NCBI GenBank assembly: GCA_014656175.1
Contig: BNBX01000001.1
Location: forward strand, 660,121-724,120
Origin: Streptomyces werraensis
GTDB lineage: Bacteria; Actinomycetota; Actinomycetes; Streptomycetales; Streptomycetaceae
DNA: 64,000 nt
Direction of reading: 5' to 3'
Position numbers and translations under genes: made by a program. Below are positions 1-10,217 of the stretch, piece by piece. Within the stretch, counting starts at the first letter, position 1. Every line of letters begins with the position of its first letter. The notes under the pieces were generated by a model. The model made no database searches, was not told where the DNA came from, and saw only the letters and a program-made list of their open reading frames with translations.

Positions 1-18
1 GCCCCGACCACAAGAACC

Positions 19-960
19 TCAGGAGAAGTCGAGGACCAGCCGCCCGCGCAGACCGCCCGCCTCGAGCAGGCGGTGCGCCTCGGCCGCGTCGGAGGCGGGC
101 AGGACCTTGGCGACGCGCAGGGACAGCACGCCCTCCTCGGCCTGCCGCCGCAGGGTGTCCAGCAGTGCGGTGTCGCCCCGTACGCTCGCCACGAAGACCG
201 GGGCCACCGTGACGCCGCGCTCGGCGGGGCCCTGCCAGCCGCGCAGCGCGACGAGGGCGCCGCTGTCCGCGACCGCGGGGACGGCCTCCTCGCGCTGGTC
301 GGAGCCGTCGACGAGGCCGGGCACGCCGTCGGGCGCCAGTTGCCGGATGCGGGCGGCGACGTCCGCGCCCCGGTCGACGACGTGGTCGGCGCCGAATCCG
401 CGCACCAGGTCGCGGTCGTGCGGGGCGGCGTCCGCGACGACGGTCAGGCCGTCGGCCTTGGCGAGTTCCACCGTGTAGCCGCCGACGGCACCCGCGGCGC
501 CGGTCACGGCGACCGTCGCGCCCTTCGGCAGCGCGAGGGTGTCGAGGGCCAGCCGGGCGGTGGCGGCGTTCATCAGGAGGGTGGACGCCTCGGCGTGGTC
601 CGTCCCGGCGGGAGCGGGGACGACGGACTCCGCGGGCACCACGATCTGTTCCGCGTAGGCGCCGCGCGGGCCGGCGGGCACGACGAGGGCGACGACCCGT
701 TGCCCCACGCTCAGTCGGCCGTCGGCGCCGGGGCCGAGCTGGTCGATCACGCCGGCCGCGTCCATGCCGGGCACGTACGGGGGCGGGACGTCCGTCGTCC
801 GTGCGGCGTAGACGCCGGTGCGGAGCATGGCGTCGGTGGGGTTCACGGCCGCGGCGTGCACCCTGATGCGGACCTCGCCGGGTCCTGCCTCGGGTGTGGG
901 GAGCTCCAGCTCCCGCAGGACGTCGGGGCCGCCGTAGGTGGTTAACGCGATTGCCTTCAT
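19..960 (-). CDS. NADP-dependent zinc-type alcohol dehydrogenase / quinone oxidoreductase family protein
   Basis: A 313-aa medium-chain dehydrogenase/reductase. It opens MKAIALTTYGGP, has the GroES-like N-terminal domain (VNPTDAMLRTG, then VPGMDAAGVI) and a nucleotide-binding motif VTGAAGAVGG near residue 150. The zinc-ligand cysteines of classical alcohol dehydrogenases are absent, so it most likely belongs to the zinc-free quinone-oxidoreductase branch that reduces quinones or enones with NADPH in the cytoplasm. The frame stays open 51 nt upstream, but the ATG at 960 gives the family's usual N-terminus. Codon 6 (positions 943-945) is TTA, the rare leucine codon read by the bldA tRNA, so translation may be delayed until differentiation. 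It stands alone, about 100 bp downstream of the acyl-CoA ligase gene. The substrate is unknown. Confidence 0.85.
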   Translation of the reverse strand: MKAIALTTYGGPDVLRELELPTPEAGPGEVRIRVHAAAVNPTDAMLRTGVYAARTTDVPPPYVPGMDAAGVIDQLGPGADGRLSVGQRVVALVVPAGPRGAYAEQIVVPAESVVPAPAGTDHAEASTLLMNAATARLALDTLALPKGATVAVTGAAGAVGGYTVELAKADGLTVVADAAPHDRDLVRGFGADHVVDRGADVAARIRQLAPDGVPGLVDGSDQREEAVPAVADSGALVALRGWQGPAERGVTVAPVFVASVRGDTALLDTLRRQAEEGVLSLRVAKVLPASDAAEAHRLLEAGGLRGRLVLDFS

Positions 961-1065
961 GGCGAGAGGCAACCGCGCCGGCCCGCCGTCGATTCCCGGG
1001 ACCGGCGACAAAAAAGCGGAGGGACGGCGTCGGCCGGGAGAGCGTGTCTCCCGGCCGACGGCCCG

Positions 1066-2940
<1,875 letters not shown>

Positions 2941-3009
2941 GACATCCTCCGGGGCCCGCGACGGTGCGGCTGGCTCAGTGCGGCTGGGGTTTCCTCGCGT
3001 CGTTGTTTA

Positions 3010-3050
3010 ACTCGCGAGTAACTATCGAGCACGGACAGAGTAAAGGTCGA
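3010..3050 (-). promoter_or_regulatory. Candidate promoter and operator of the acyl-CoA ligase gene
   Basis: Read on the minus strand, TCGACC (3045-3050), an 18-nt spacer and GATAGT (3021-3026) fit a vegetative sigma promoter. A perfect 10-bp palindrome ACTCGCGAGT (3010-3019) sits where transcription would begin, a usual place for a dimeric repressor. The region is AT-richer than its surroundings. No regulator is encoded next to it. The assignment is inferred from position only. Confidence 0.4.
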
Positions 3051-3185
3051 CCGGCCACTGCGTAAGGGGCCACGGCCTGTAACTTCACACGAACGGGCAC
3101 CCGTGGAACGCGCGAGGTCCGCCGCACGCACGTGCGACGGACCCCGATTCGCCCGGTTCGCGGAGTGACCCCCGGTAACCTTCGG

Positions 3186-5054
3186 CTACTTCTTGGCCTT
3201 GCCGGATCCCGCGTTCTCGTCGCTGGAGAGGACGGCGATGAAGGCCTCCTGAGGGACCTCCACGGAACCCACCATCTTCATCCGCTTCTTGCCTTCCTTC
3301 TGCTTCTCCAGCAGCTTCCGCTTACGGGAGATGTCACCGCCGTAGCACTTGGCGAGGACGTCCTTGCGGATGGCGCGGATGGTCTCGCGGGCGATGACCC
3401 GGGACCCGATGGCCGCCTGCACGGGCACCTCGAACGCCTGCCGCGGGATCAGCTCCTTCAGCTTGGCGACGAGCCGCACGCCGTACGCGTACGCCTGGTC
3501 CTTGTGGGTGATCGCGGAGAACGCGTCCACCTTGTCGCCGTGCAGCAGGATGTCCACCTTGACCAGGCTGGACGTCTGCTCGCCGGTGGGCTCGTAGTCG
3601 AGGGAGGCGTAGCCGCGGGTCTTGGACTTCAGCTGGTCGAAGAAGTCGAAGACGATCTCGGCGAGCGGCAGGGTGTAGCGGATCTCCACCCGGTCCTCGG
3701 AGAGGTAGTCCATGCCGAGCATGACGCCGCGCCGGTTCTGGCACAGCTCCATGATCGAGCCGATGAACTCGCTGGGCGCGAGGATCGTGGCCCGCACGAC
3801 CGGCTCGTAGACCTCGTGGATCTTCCCCTCGGGGAACTCGCTCGGGTTGGTGACGGTGTGCTCGCTGCCGTCCTCCATGACCACGCGGTAGACCACGTTG
3901 GGCGCGGTGGCGATCAGGTCGAGCCCGAACTCGCGCTCCAGCCGCTCACGGATCACGTCCAGGTGGAGCAGGCCGAGGAAGCCGACGCGGAAGCCGAAGC
4001 CGAGGGCGGCGGAGGTCTCCGGCTCGTACACCAGGGCGGCGTCGTTGAGCTGGAGCTTGTCGAGGGCCTCGCGCAGCTCCGGGTAGTCCGAGCCGTCCAG
4101 CGGGTACAGCCCGGAGAACACCATCGGCTTGGGGTCCTTGTAGCCGCCGAGGGCCTCCGTGGCCCCCTTGGACTGGCTGGTGACGGTGTCGCCGACCTTC
4201 GACTGGCGGACGTCCTTCACTCCGGTGATCAGATAGCCCACCTCGCCGACGCCGAGACCGTCCGCGGCCAGCATCTCCGGCGAGTTGGTGCCGATCTCCA
4301 GCAGCTCGTGGGTGGCGCCGGTGGACATCATCCTGATGCGCTCGCGCTTGTTGAGCTGCCCGTCGATCACCCGGACGTAGGTGACGACACCGCGGTAGGA
4401 GTCGTAGACCGAGTCGAAGATCATCGCGCGGGCGGGGGCGTCCGCGACGCCGACCGGGGCCGGGATGTCGGCGACCACGCGGTCCAGCAGCGCCTCGACG
4501 CCGAGACCGGTCTTCGCGGACACCTTCAGCACGTCGTCGGGCTCGCAGCCGACCAGGTTCGCCAGCTCCTCGGCGAACTTCTCCGGCTGCGCGGCCGGCA
4601 GGTCGATCTTGTTCAGCACCGGGATGATCGTCAGGTCGTTCTCCATCGCCAGGTACAGGTTGGCGAGGGTCTGCGCCTCGATGCCCTGGGCGGCGTCGAC
4701 CAGGAGGATGGTCCCCTCGCACGCGGCGAGCGACCGGGAGACCTCGTACGTGAAGTCGACGTGCCCCGGGGTGTCGATCATGTTGAGGATGTGCGTCTTG
4801 CTCTTGTCGTGGGTCGGGGCCCACGGCAGACGCACCGCCTGGGACTTGATCGTGATGCCGCGCTCGCGCTCGATGTCCATGCGGTCGAGGTACTGAGCGC
4901 GCATCTGCCGCTGCTCGACCACACCGGTCAGCTGGAGCATCCGGTCGGCGAGCGTGGACTTGCCGTGGTCGATGTGCGCGATGATGCAGAAATTGCGGAT
5001 CAGCGCCGGGTCGGTACGGCTCGGCTCGGGCACATGGCTAGGGATCGCGGGCAC
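3186..5054 (-). CDS. lepA: Elongation factor 4 (LepA), ribosome back-translocating GTPase
   Basis: A 622-aa translational GTPase of the EF-G/LepA group that acts on elongating or assembling ribosomes. G1 is [14 protein letters not shown], then [13 protein letters not shown] (switch), DTPGHVDF (G3) and NKIDLPAA (G4), all in the first 150 residues. The C-terminus has the LepA-specific basic tail ([22 protein letters not shown]). The frame is open to 5234, but the GTG at 5054 ([12 protein letters not shown]...) gives the normal family length and N-terminus and has AGGAC upstream. It is divergent from rpsT, as in other streptomycetes. Confidence 0.96.
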   Translation of the reverse strand: MPAIPSHVPEPSRTDPALIRNFCIIAHIDHGKSTLADRMLQLTGVVEQRQMRAQYLDRMDIERERGITIKSQAVRLPWAPTHDKSKTHILNMIDTPGHVDFTYEVSRSLAACEGTILLVDAAQGIEAQTLANLYLAMENDLTIIPVLNKIDLPAAQPEKFAEELANLVGCEPDDVLKVSAKTGLGVEALLDRVVADIPAPVGVADAPARAMIFDSVYDSYRGVVTYVRVIDGQLNKRERIRMMSTGATHELLEIGTNSPEMLAADGLGVGEVGYLITGVKDVRQSKVGDTVTSQSKGATEALGGYKDPKPMVFSGLYPLDGSDYPELREALDKLQLNDAALVYEPETSAALGFGFRVGFLGLLHLDVIRERLEREFGLDLIATAPNVVYRVVMEDGSEHTVTNPSEFPEGKIHEVYEPVVRATILAPSEFIGSIMELCQNRRGVMLGMDYLSEDRVEIRYTLPLAEIVFDFFDQLKSKTRGYASLDYEPTGEQTSSLVKVDILLHGDKVDAFSAITHKDQAYAYGVRLVAKLKELIPRQAFEVPVQAAIGSRVIARETIRAIRKDVLAKCYGGDISRKRKLLEKQKEGKKRMKMVGSVEVPQEAFIAVLSSDENAGSGKAKK

Positions 5055-5165
5055 GCAGGGTCCTGATTCTTGAGGCGTCCGCATACGTGTGCTTGTCCGT
5101 CTGCGGTCTCGGGTCGGATCGATACGTAGCTTCCATGGTCCCACGGGTGGCGACCGGGGACGGGT

Positions 5166-5195
5166 TTGGGCCACGGAATGGGCCGCTGGTAGTGT
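5166..5195 (+). promoter_or_regulatory. Candidate rpsT promoter
   Basis: TTGGGC (5166-5171), an 18-nt spacer and TAGTGT (5190-5195) match a housekeeping promoter. Transcription would start near 5202 and leave a leader of about 100 nt before rpsT. Confidence 0.45.
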
Positions 5196-5305
5196 GGGGG
5201 GCTGTGTCTCATGCCCTCTCAGCGCGAGGCACACCCCAAGAAATCACCCGGTGCGAAGCCGTGCGTCTGCGTACGGCCCGTGCCAGAACCTGTAGAGGCT
5301 CATTC

Positions 5306-5572
5306 GTGGCGAACATCAAGTCCCAGATCAAGCGGAACAAGACCAACGAGAAGGCCCGGCTGCGCAACAAGGCCGTCAAGTCCTCTCTGAAGACCGCGAT
5401 CCGCAAGGCCCGCGAGGCCGCCGCCGCGGGTGACGCCGAGAAGGCCACCGAGTACCAGCGCGCCGCTGCGCGCCAGCTCGACAAGGCCGTCTCGAAGGGC
5501 GTCATCCACAAGAACCAGGCCGCCAACAAGAAGTCGGCGCTGGCTCGCAAGGTCGCGGCCGTCAAGGGCTGA
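5306..5572 (+). CDS. rpsT: 30S ribosomal protein S20
   Basis: An 88-aa basic, alanine- and lysine-rich helical protein ([20 protein letters not shown]...). It binds 16S rRNA in the 30S body and is the normal S20 length. GTG at 5306 is chosen because MANIKSQ is the family N-terminus. The longer open frame upstream has no homology. TAGAGG lies about 10 nt upstream as the ribosome site. It is monocistronic, divergent from lepA, and closed by a strong hairpin at 5696-5742. Confidence 0.97.
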   Translation: MANIKSQIKRNKTNEKARLRNKAVKSSLKTAIRKAREAAAAGDAEKATEYQRAAARQLDKAVSKGVIHKNQAANKKSALARKVAAVKG

Positions 5573-5695
5573 ACACCCTGATCTGACCGTCGGCGGGACC
5601 CGGGCGGGCCCTCTCTCATCCGCCCCCGGCCGACACTCCCGAGCTCGTACGCGGCCTGCGTTCGCCACGCGGGTACGGGCTCGACAGCTTCATCC

Positions 5696-5742
5696 GAAGG
5701 CCCCGTCCCCCGCCCTTCCCCAGGGTGGGAGGCGGGGCCTTC
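5696..5742. terminator. Bidirectional intrinsic-type terminator between rpsT and the NTF2-like gene
   Basis: Inverted repeat GAAGGCCCCG (5696-5705) and CGGGGCCTTC (5733-5742), with further G/C pairing inside. It lies between the convergent ends of rpsT and the gene at 5756. There is no T-run, as is common in Streptomyces. Confidence 0.65.
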
Positions 5743-5755
5743 ATGTACCCGGGCG

Positions 5756-6151
5756 CTACGACCAGAAGTCGTTCACCACGTCGAGGTCCGCGACGCATTC
5801 GTCAAGGTCGGTGATCTTGTCCCCGACGATCCGGAAGACTATGCCTCCGTCCTCGTCCACGTGCCGGCCCCGCCGGTCCGCTGTGAAGTGGTGCAGTGTC
5901 ACGGCATGCCCCCTGCCGTCGACGAGGACCTGCCGCAACTCGACCCTGAACGTCCCTTCGGTCTCCTCACCGAGCCGCCGGTACATGTCGAGGATCGCGT
6001 CACGTCCCTTGAAGTCGCCCGACAGGATCCCGGTCCCGGGCACATGATGCGTGGCGTCGGCCGCCATGAGGCCGCGCAAGGTGTCCATGTCCCCGCGCGT
6101 GAAGGCGTCGTACCCCTTGCGGACAAGTTGCGCGTTCGGATGCTCAGCCAT
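5756..6151 (-). CDS. NTF2/SnoaL-like fold protein
   Basis: A 131-aa single-domain protein of the nuclear-transport-factor-2/SnoaL-like superfamily: helix N-terminus (LVRKGYDAFTRGDMDTLRGL), then HHVPGTGILSGDFKGRDAI and alternating beta strands (AVTLHHFTADRRGR). Members are small alpha+beta barrels that act as cyclases, isomerases, dehydratases or ligand binders, so the reaction cannot be assigned. The ATG at 6151 is preferred to the in-frame GTG at 6163 because GAGAGG then lies upstream at a workable distance. No partner gene is evident. Confidence 0.75.
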   Translation of the reverse strand: MAEHPNAQLVRKGYDAFTRGDMDTLRGLMAADATHHVPGTGILSGDFKGRDAILDMYRRLGEETEGTFRVELRQVLVDGRGHAVTLHHFTADRRGRHVDEDGGIVFRIVGDKITDLDECVADLDVVNDFWS

Positions 6152-6280
6152 GTCGCTCGCCACCTCTCATACCTGGCGGCCTGGGCTGATACCTCCGATT
6201 GTCCTCTCCGTGCGGCGCGGTGCCACTCGATCCCCGACAGTGGACGACCGACGTCCGGCGGGGGGGCGGGTGGCGGGTGG

Positions 6281-7270
6281 TTACGCCCGGCGTCCGGAGC
6301 GGGCCGCGCGGGCGATGGTGACGACCGCCTTCTCCAGGGCGTACTCCGGGTCGTCCCCGCCGCCCTTCACGCCCGCGTCGGCCTCGGCGACCGCGCGCAG
6401 CGCCACGGACACCCCGTCCGGGGTCCAGCCGCGCATCTGCTGACGCACGCGGTCGATCTTCCACGGGGGCATGCCCAACTCGCGCGCCAGATCGGCGGGC
6501 CTGCCGCCGCGCGCCGAGGACAGCTTGCCGATGGCCCGCACCCCCTGCGCCAGCGCACTGGTGATCAGCACCGGGGCCACACCCGTCGACAGCGACCAGC
6601 GCAGCGCCTCAAGGGCCTCCGCCGTACGTCCCTCGACCGCCCGGTCGGCGACCGTGAAGCTCGAGGCCTCGGCCCGCCCGGTGTAGTAGCGGCCGACGAC
6701 CGCCTCGTCGATGGTGCCCTCGACGTCCGCGACCAGCTGGGTCACCGCGGAGGCCAGCTCGCGCAGGTCGCTGCCGATGGCGTCGACGAGCGCCTGGCAC
6801 GCCTCGGGAGTCGCCGAACGTCCCGCCGTCCGGAACTCGCCGCGCACGAACGCCAGCCGGTCCGCCGGCTTGGTCATCTTCGGGCAGGACACCTCCCGCG
6901 CGCCCGCCTTGCGCGCCGCGTCCAGCAGGCCCTTGCCCTTCGCGCCGCCCGCGTGCAGCAGCACGAGGGTGATCTCCTCGGCGGGCGAGGACAGGTACGC
7001 CTTGACGTCCTTGACCGTGTCGGCCGACAGGTCCTGCGCGTCGCGTACGACGACGACCTTGCGCTCGGCGAACAGCGAGGGGCTGACCAGCTCGGCGAGG
7101 GTGCCCGGCTGGAGCTGGTCCGGGGTCAGGTCGCGTACGTCCGTGTCGGCGTCGGCGGCCTTCGCGGCGGCCACCACCTCCCGCACGGCGCGGTCGAGCA
7201 GCAGCTCCTCCTGGCCCACGGCGAGCGTCACGGGGGCGAGGGGGTCGTCGGATGCGTTCTTCCTGGCCAT
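6281..7270 (-). CDS. holA: DNA polymerase III subunit delta
   Basis: A 329-aa clamp-loader delta subunit (HolA family). It opens the beta sliding clamp within the gamma/delta complex at the replication fork. The N-terminal domain has VTLAVGQEELLLDRAV and the delta signature LFAERKVVVVRDAQDL. A helical collar domain follows (ELASAVTQLVADVEGTID; WSLSTGVAPVLITSALAQGVRAI) and GMPPWKIDRVRQQMRGW near the C-terminus. The start is the ATG at 7270 (MARKNASDD), the conserved N-terminus. It lies downstream of comEC on the same strand, the common bacterial comEC-holA-rpsT neighbourhood. Confidence 0.93.
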   Translation of the reverse strand: MARKNASDDPLAPVTLAVGQEELLLDRAVREVVAAAKAADADTDVRDLTPDQLQPGTLAELVSPSLFAERKVVVVRDAQDLSADTVKDVKAYLSSPAEEITLVLLHAGGAKGKGLLDAARKAGAREVSCPKMTKPADRLAFVRGEFRTAGRSATPEACQALVDAIGSDLRELASAVTQLVADVEGTIDEAVVGRYYTGRAEASSFTVADRAVEGRTAEALEALRWSLSTGVAPVLITSALAQGVRAIGKLSSARGGRPADLARELGMPPWKIDRVRQQMRGWTPDGVSVALRAVAEADAGVKGGGDDPEYALEKAVVTIARAARSGRRA

Positions 7271-7337
7271 CGCCGACAAGCATCCCACGGGCCACCGACA
7301 GCCCCGCCCGCCCGGGCGTTCAGCCAGGAGCCACGGC

Positions 7338-7592
7338 CTACGGCTCCTCGCGCCAGCCGTCCCACCCGGCGAGGAACTCGTTCAGCTCGTCCGCGTCCAG
7401 CCGGCCCGCCTCGTCCCGCAGGACGACGAGCCACTGCGCGTCCTCCGCGTCGTCCTCCCCGGCGAGCGCGTCCCGCACGAGCCGCGGCTCCTCGTCCACG
7501 CCGAAGCGCTCCGCCAGCGCCTCGGCCACCTCCTCGGCCGCGTCCCGGTCGGGCAGCACCAGCACATGTCGCACATCACTCACACGGCTCAT
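7338..7592 (-). CDS. Small acidic conserved protein of unknown function
   Basis: An 84-aa acidic protein (MSRVSDVRHVLVLPDRDAAE...) rich in Asp, Glu and Trp. It looks like a single alpha/beta unit: strand (RHVLVLP), helix (AEEVAEALAERFG), acidic loop, strand (AQWLVVLRDEA), helix (ADELNEFLAGWDGW). There is no signal peptide or membrane span. It sits between comEC and holA on the same strand. High third-position GC and a protein-like composition support it being real. I cannot assign a function; a regulatory or adaptor role would be a guess. Confidence 0.65.
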   Translation of the reverse strand: MSRVSDVRHVLVLPDRDAAEEVAEALAERFGVDEEPRLVRDALAGEDDAEDAQWLVVLRDEAGRLDADELNEFLAGWDGWREEP

Positions 7593-7676
7593 TGTCCGGT
7601 ACGGACCCGGCCGTCCGTCCCGCCACCCCGCACCGTGCGTCGGTCGTCGGGGGGGGCGATCCCGTCGGTCATGGCC

Positions 7677-10217
7677 TCAATGTCGCCCCACCTCCACCTC
7701 CCCGTCCCCGCCCGTGCCGGGAACGACCGCCAGCGCCCCGTCCCGGTCGGTCCGCAGCACGGCCGCTCCCTGGGCCCGCAGCGCCTCCACCGTCCCCGGG
7801 GCCGGGTGGCCGTAGGAGTTGTCCTCGCCTGTGCTGATCAGTGCCAGGCGAGGTGCGGCGAGGCTCATCAGGCCGGGGTCCTGGTAGGCCGAACCGTGGT
7901 GGGCGACCTTGAGGACGTCGACGCCGGCCAGGTGCCGCGCCGCGGGTGAGCGGGCCAGGGCGCGCTGGGCCGGGGGTTCCAGGTCGCCGAGGAGGAGCAG
8001 GCGCAGGCCGCCGGTGCGGACCAGCATGGCCACGCTGGCGTCGTTCGGCCCCTCGGCCACCGGGTGGTCTCCGGGCGGCGGCCACACCACCTCCCAGGAC
8101 AGGTCACCGGTGCGGTGCCGCTCCCCCGCGACGATCCGCGTCACGGGGAGGCCGGCGGCGGCCGCGGCACTCCGGACGGCCGCCGCCTGGTCGGCCGGCT
8201 CCTCCAGAGCCGTGGTCCCGATGCCGCCCACCTCGCGCCCGCGCAGCACCCCGGTCAGCCCGGCCACATGGTCGGCGTGGAAGTGGGTCAGCACGACGAG
8301 CGGGACGCGGGTCACTCCGAGGGAGCGCAGGCAGCGGTCGACCGACTCCGGGTCGGGTCCGGCGTCCACGACCACCCCGGAGCCCTCCCCCGCCGCCAGC
8401 ACCAGCGCGTCGCCCTGCCCGACGTCGCACATCACCATCCGCCAGTCCGGCGGCGGCCACCCGGTGATCGTGCGCACCAGCGGCCGGGGCTGCACCACCA
8501 CCAGGACCAGCAGCAGCGCGCACGCGGCGCACCACCAGGGGTGCCGCAGCAGCCGGCGCCCCACGAGCAGCACGGCCACGGTGACCGCGCCGAGCGCCGC
8601 CGCTCCGGCCCAGCTGCCCGGCCAGTCAACACCGGCGCCCGGCATCGCCGCCCCGGTCCGGGCTACCCGAGCGATCCACCCGGCGGGCCAGCCCGCGCAC
8701 CACGCCACCGCCTCGGCCAACGGCATCGCGACCGGCGCGGCGGCCAGGGCGAGAAAACCGAGCACGGTGGCCGGAGCGAGCGCCGCCTCGGCGAGCAGGT
8801 TGCAGGGGATCGCCACCAGGCTCACCCGGGCCGACAGCACGGCGACCACGGGGGCGCACAGTGCCTGCGCGGCACCGGCGGCGGCCAGCGCCTCCGCGAT
8901 CCGGGGCGGCACCCCGTGGCGGCGCAGCGCCTCGCTCCAGCGCGGGGCGAGGGTCAGCAGCGCACCGGTCGCCAGCACGGAGAGCAGGAAGCCGTAACTG
9001 CGGGCCAGCCACGGGTCGTACAGCACGAGGAGCAGGACGGCCGTCGCCAGGGCCGGGACGAGGGATCTGCGACGGCCGGTGGCGAGCGCGAGCAGCGCCA
9101 CGGAACCGCAGGCGGCGGCGCGCAGCACACTGGGGTCCGGCCGGCACACGACGACGAAGGCCAGGGAAAGCACCGCGCCCAGAACCGCCGTGGTCCGCAG
9201 CGGGATGCCGAGGCGGGGTGCGAGTCCGCGCCGCTCGGCCCGCTGCGCCAGCCCCGGCGGGCCCAAGAGCAGGGCGAGCAGGATGGTGAAGTTGGCCCCG
9301 GACACGGCGAGGGTGTGGGTGAGGTCGGTCTCCCGGAACGCCTGGTCCAGCTCCGGCGTCACCCGCGCGGTGTCCCCGACGACCAGTCCCGGGAGCAGCG
9401 CCCGCGGGTCCTGCGGCAGATCCTCGGTCGCCTCGCGCAGTCCGGCGCGCAGCCGGCCCGCTAGCCGCTGCGGGGCGGAAGGTCCGCCCACGGCATGGGG
9501 GCCGTCGCGGCCGTCAACCCGCAGCACCGCCGCGAACCGGTCGCCGCCCTCCCGCGCCGGCGCGAGCCTTGCCTCGACCCTCAGCCGGGCGGAGGGCAGC
9601 AGGGCCCGCCAGGGCGAGCCCTGCTGCTCGGCGGGGGTGGCGGTCCGCTTCCGGTCGCCGGGGTCGACGATCAGCAGGACCGGGGCCCGCGTCGCACGTG
9701 CCGTCGTGCCGGCTCGCTCCACGCGCCGCACCTCGGCCTCGATCAGAACGGACACCGGGGCCATGTGAGGGCCGCTGACCCGGGGCCGGGTGAGCCGTGG
9801 ATCCGCGGTGACCTCCACCTCCGCGACCACCCGGGCGTACTCCCGGGCCAGCTCCGGGACGGGACCGCGCCGGACGTCCGCGCCATGCAGGCCCGCCGAG
9901 CCGGCGGCTGCCGCGACGCACAGCGCGGTGGCGGCGACGGCATGCGCGGTGACGCGTGCCCCTTCCGCCGGACGCCGACGTGCCGGGAGCAGGCGGCTGC
10001 CCGCCGCGAGCAGAACGACGGCGACCAGGACCGATGCGGCCACGGTGGTCACGGCCCAGCCCGGCGGGGCATGGAGCGTCACCGCCGCCGTGGCCCAGGC
10101 GGCGAGGGCGGGCGGGACCAGCCGGAGGTCGGTCGGTCCCTCCTGCCGGGGACGAAAGGCGCCCTGCCGTTCGGCGTCGGCGTCGGCGTCGGGGACGACA
10201 CGGGGGCGGGTGCTCAT
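7677..10217 (-). CDS. comEC: ComEC/Rec2-family DNA-uptake channel protein
   Basis: An 846-aa polytopic membrane protein. Domain order: N-terminal spans with an extracytoplasmic OB-like segment (residues about 60-260), the Competence channel domain (ALLPGLVVGDTARVTPEL; THTLAVSGANFTILLAL; about 270-560), and a metallo-beta-lactamase-like C-terminal domain with the metal-binding motif LTHFHADHVAGL near 640 and VLKVAHHGSAYQDP near 765. The start ATG at 10217 overlaps the comEA stop by 4 nt (ATGA), so translation is coupled. In transformable bacteria ComEC carries single-stranded DNA across the membrane. Streptomyces are not known to be naturally transformable, so the role here is open. Confidence 0.93.
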   Translation of the reverse strand: MSTRPRVVPDADADAERQGAFRPRQEGPTDLRLVPPALAAWATAAVTLHAPPGWAVTTVAASVLVAVVLLAAGSRLLPARRRPAEGARVTAHAVAATALCVAAAAGSAGLHGADVRRGPVPELAREYARVVAEVEVTADPRLTRPRVSGPHMAPVSVLIEAEVRRVERAGTTARATRAPVLLIVDPGDRKRTATPAEQQGSPWRALLPSARLRVEARLAPAREGGDRFAAVLRVDGRDGPHAVGGPSAPQRLAGRLRAGLREATEDLPQDPRALLPGLVVGDTARVTPELDQAFRETDLTHTLAVSGANFTILLALLLGPPGLAQRAERRGLAPRLGIPLRTTAVLGAVLSLAFVVVCRPDPSVLRAAACGSVALLALATGRRRSLVPALATAVLLLVLYDPWLARSYGFLLSVLATGALLTLAPRWSEALRRHGVPPRIAEALAAAGAAQALCAPVVAVLSARVSLVAIPCNLLAEAALAPATVLGFLALAAAPVAMPLAEAVAWCAGWPAGWIARVARTGAAMPGAGVDWPGSWAGAAALGAVTVAVLLVGRRLLRHPWWCAACALLLVLVVVQPRPLVRTITGWPPPDWRMVMCDVGQGDALVLAAGEGSGVVVDAGPDPESVDRCLRSLGVTRVPLVVLTHFHADHVAGLTGVLRGREVGGIGTTALEEPADQAAAVRSAAAAAGLPVTRIVAGERHRTGDLSWEVVWPPPGDHPVAEGPNDASVAMLVRTGGLRLLLLGDLEPPAQRALARSPAARHLAGVDVLKVAHHGSAYQDPGLMSLAAPRLALISTGEDNSYGHPAPGTVEALRAQGAAVLRTDRDGALAVVPGTGGDGEVEVGRH

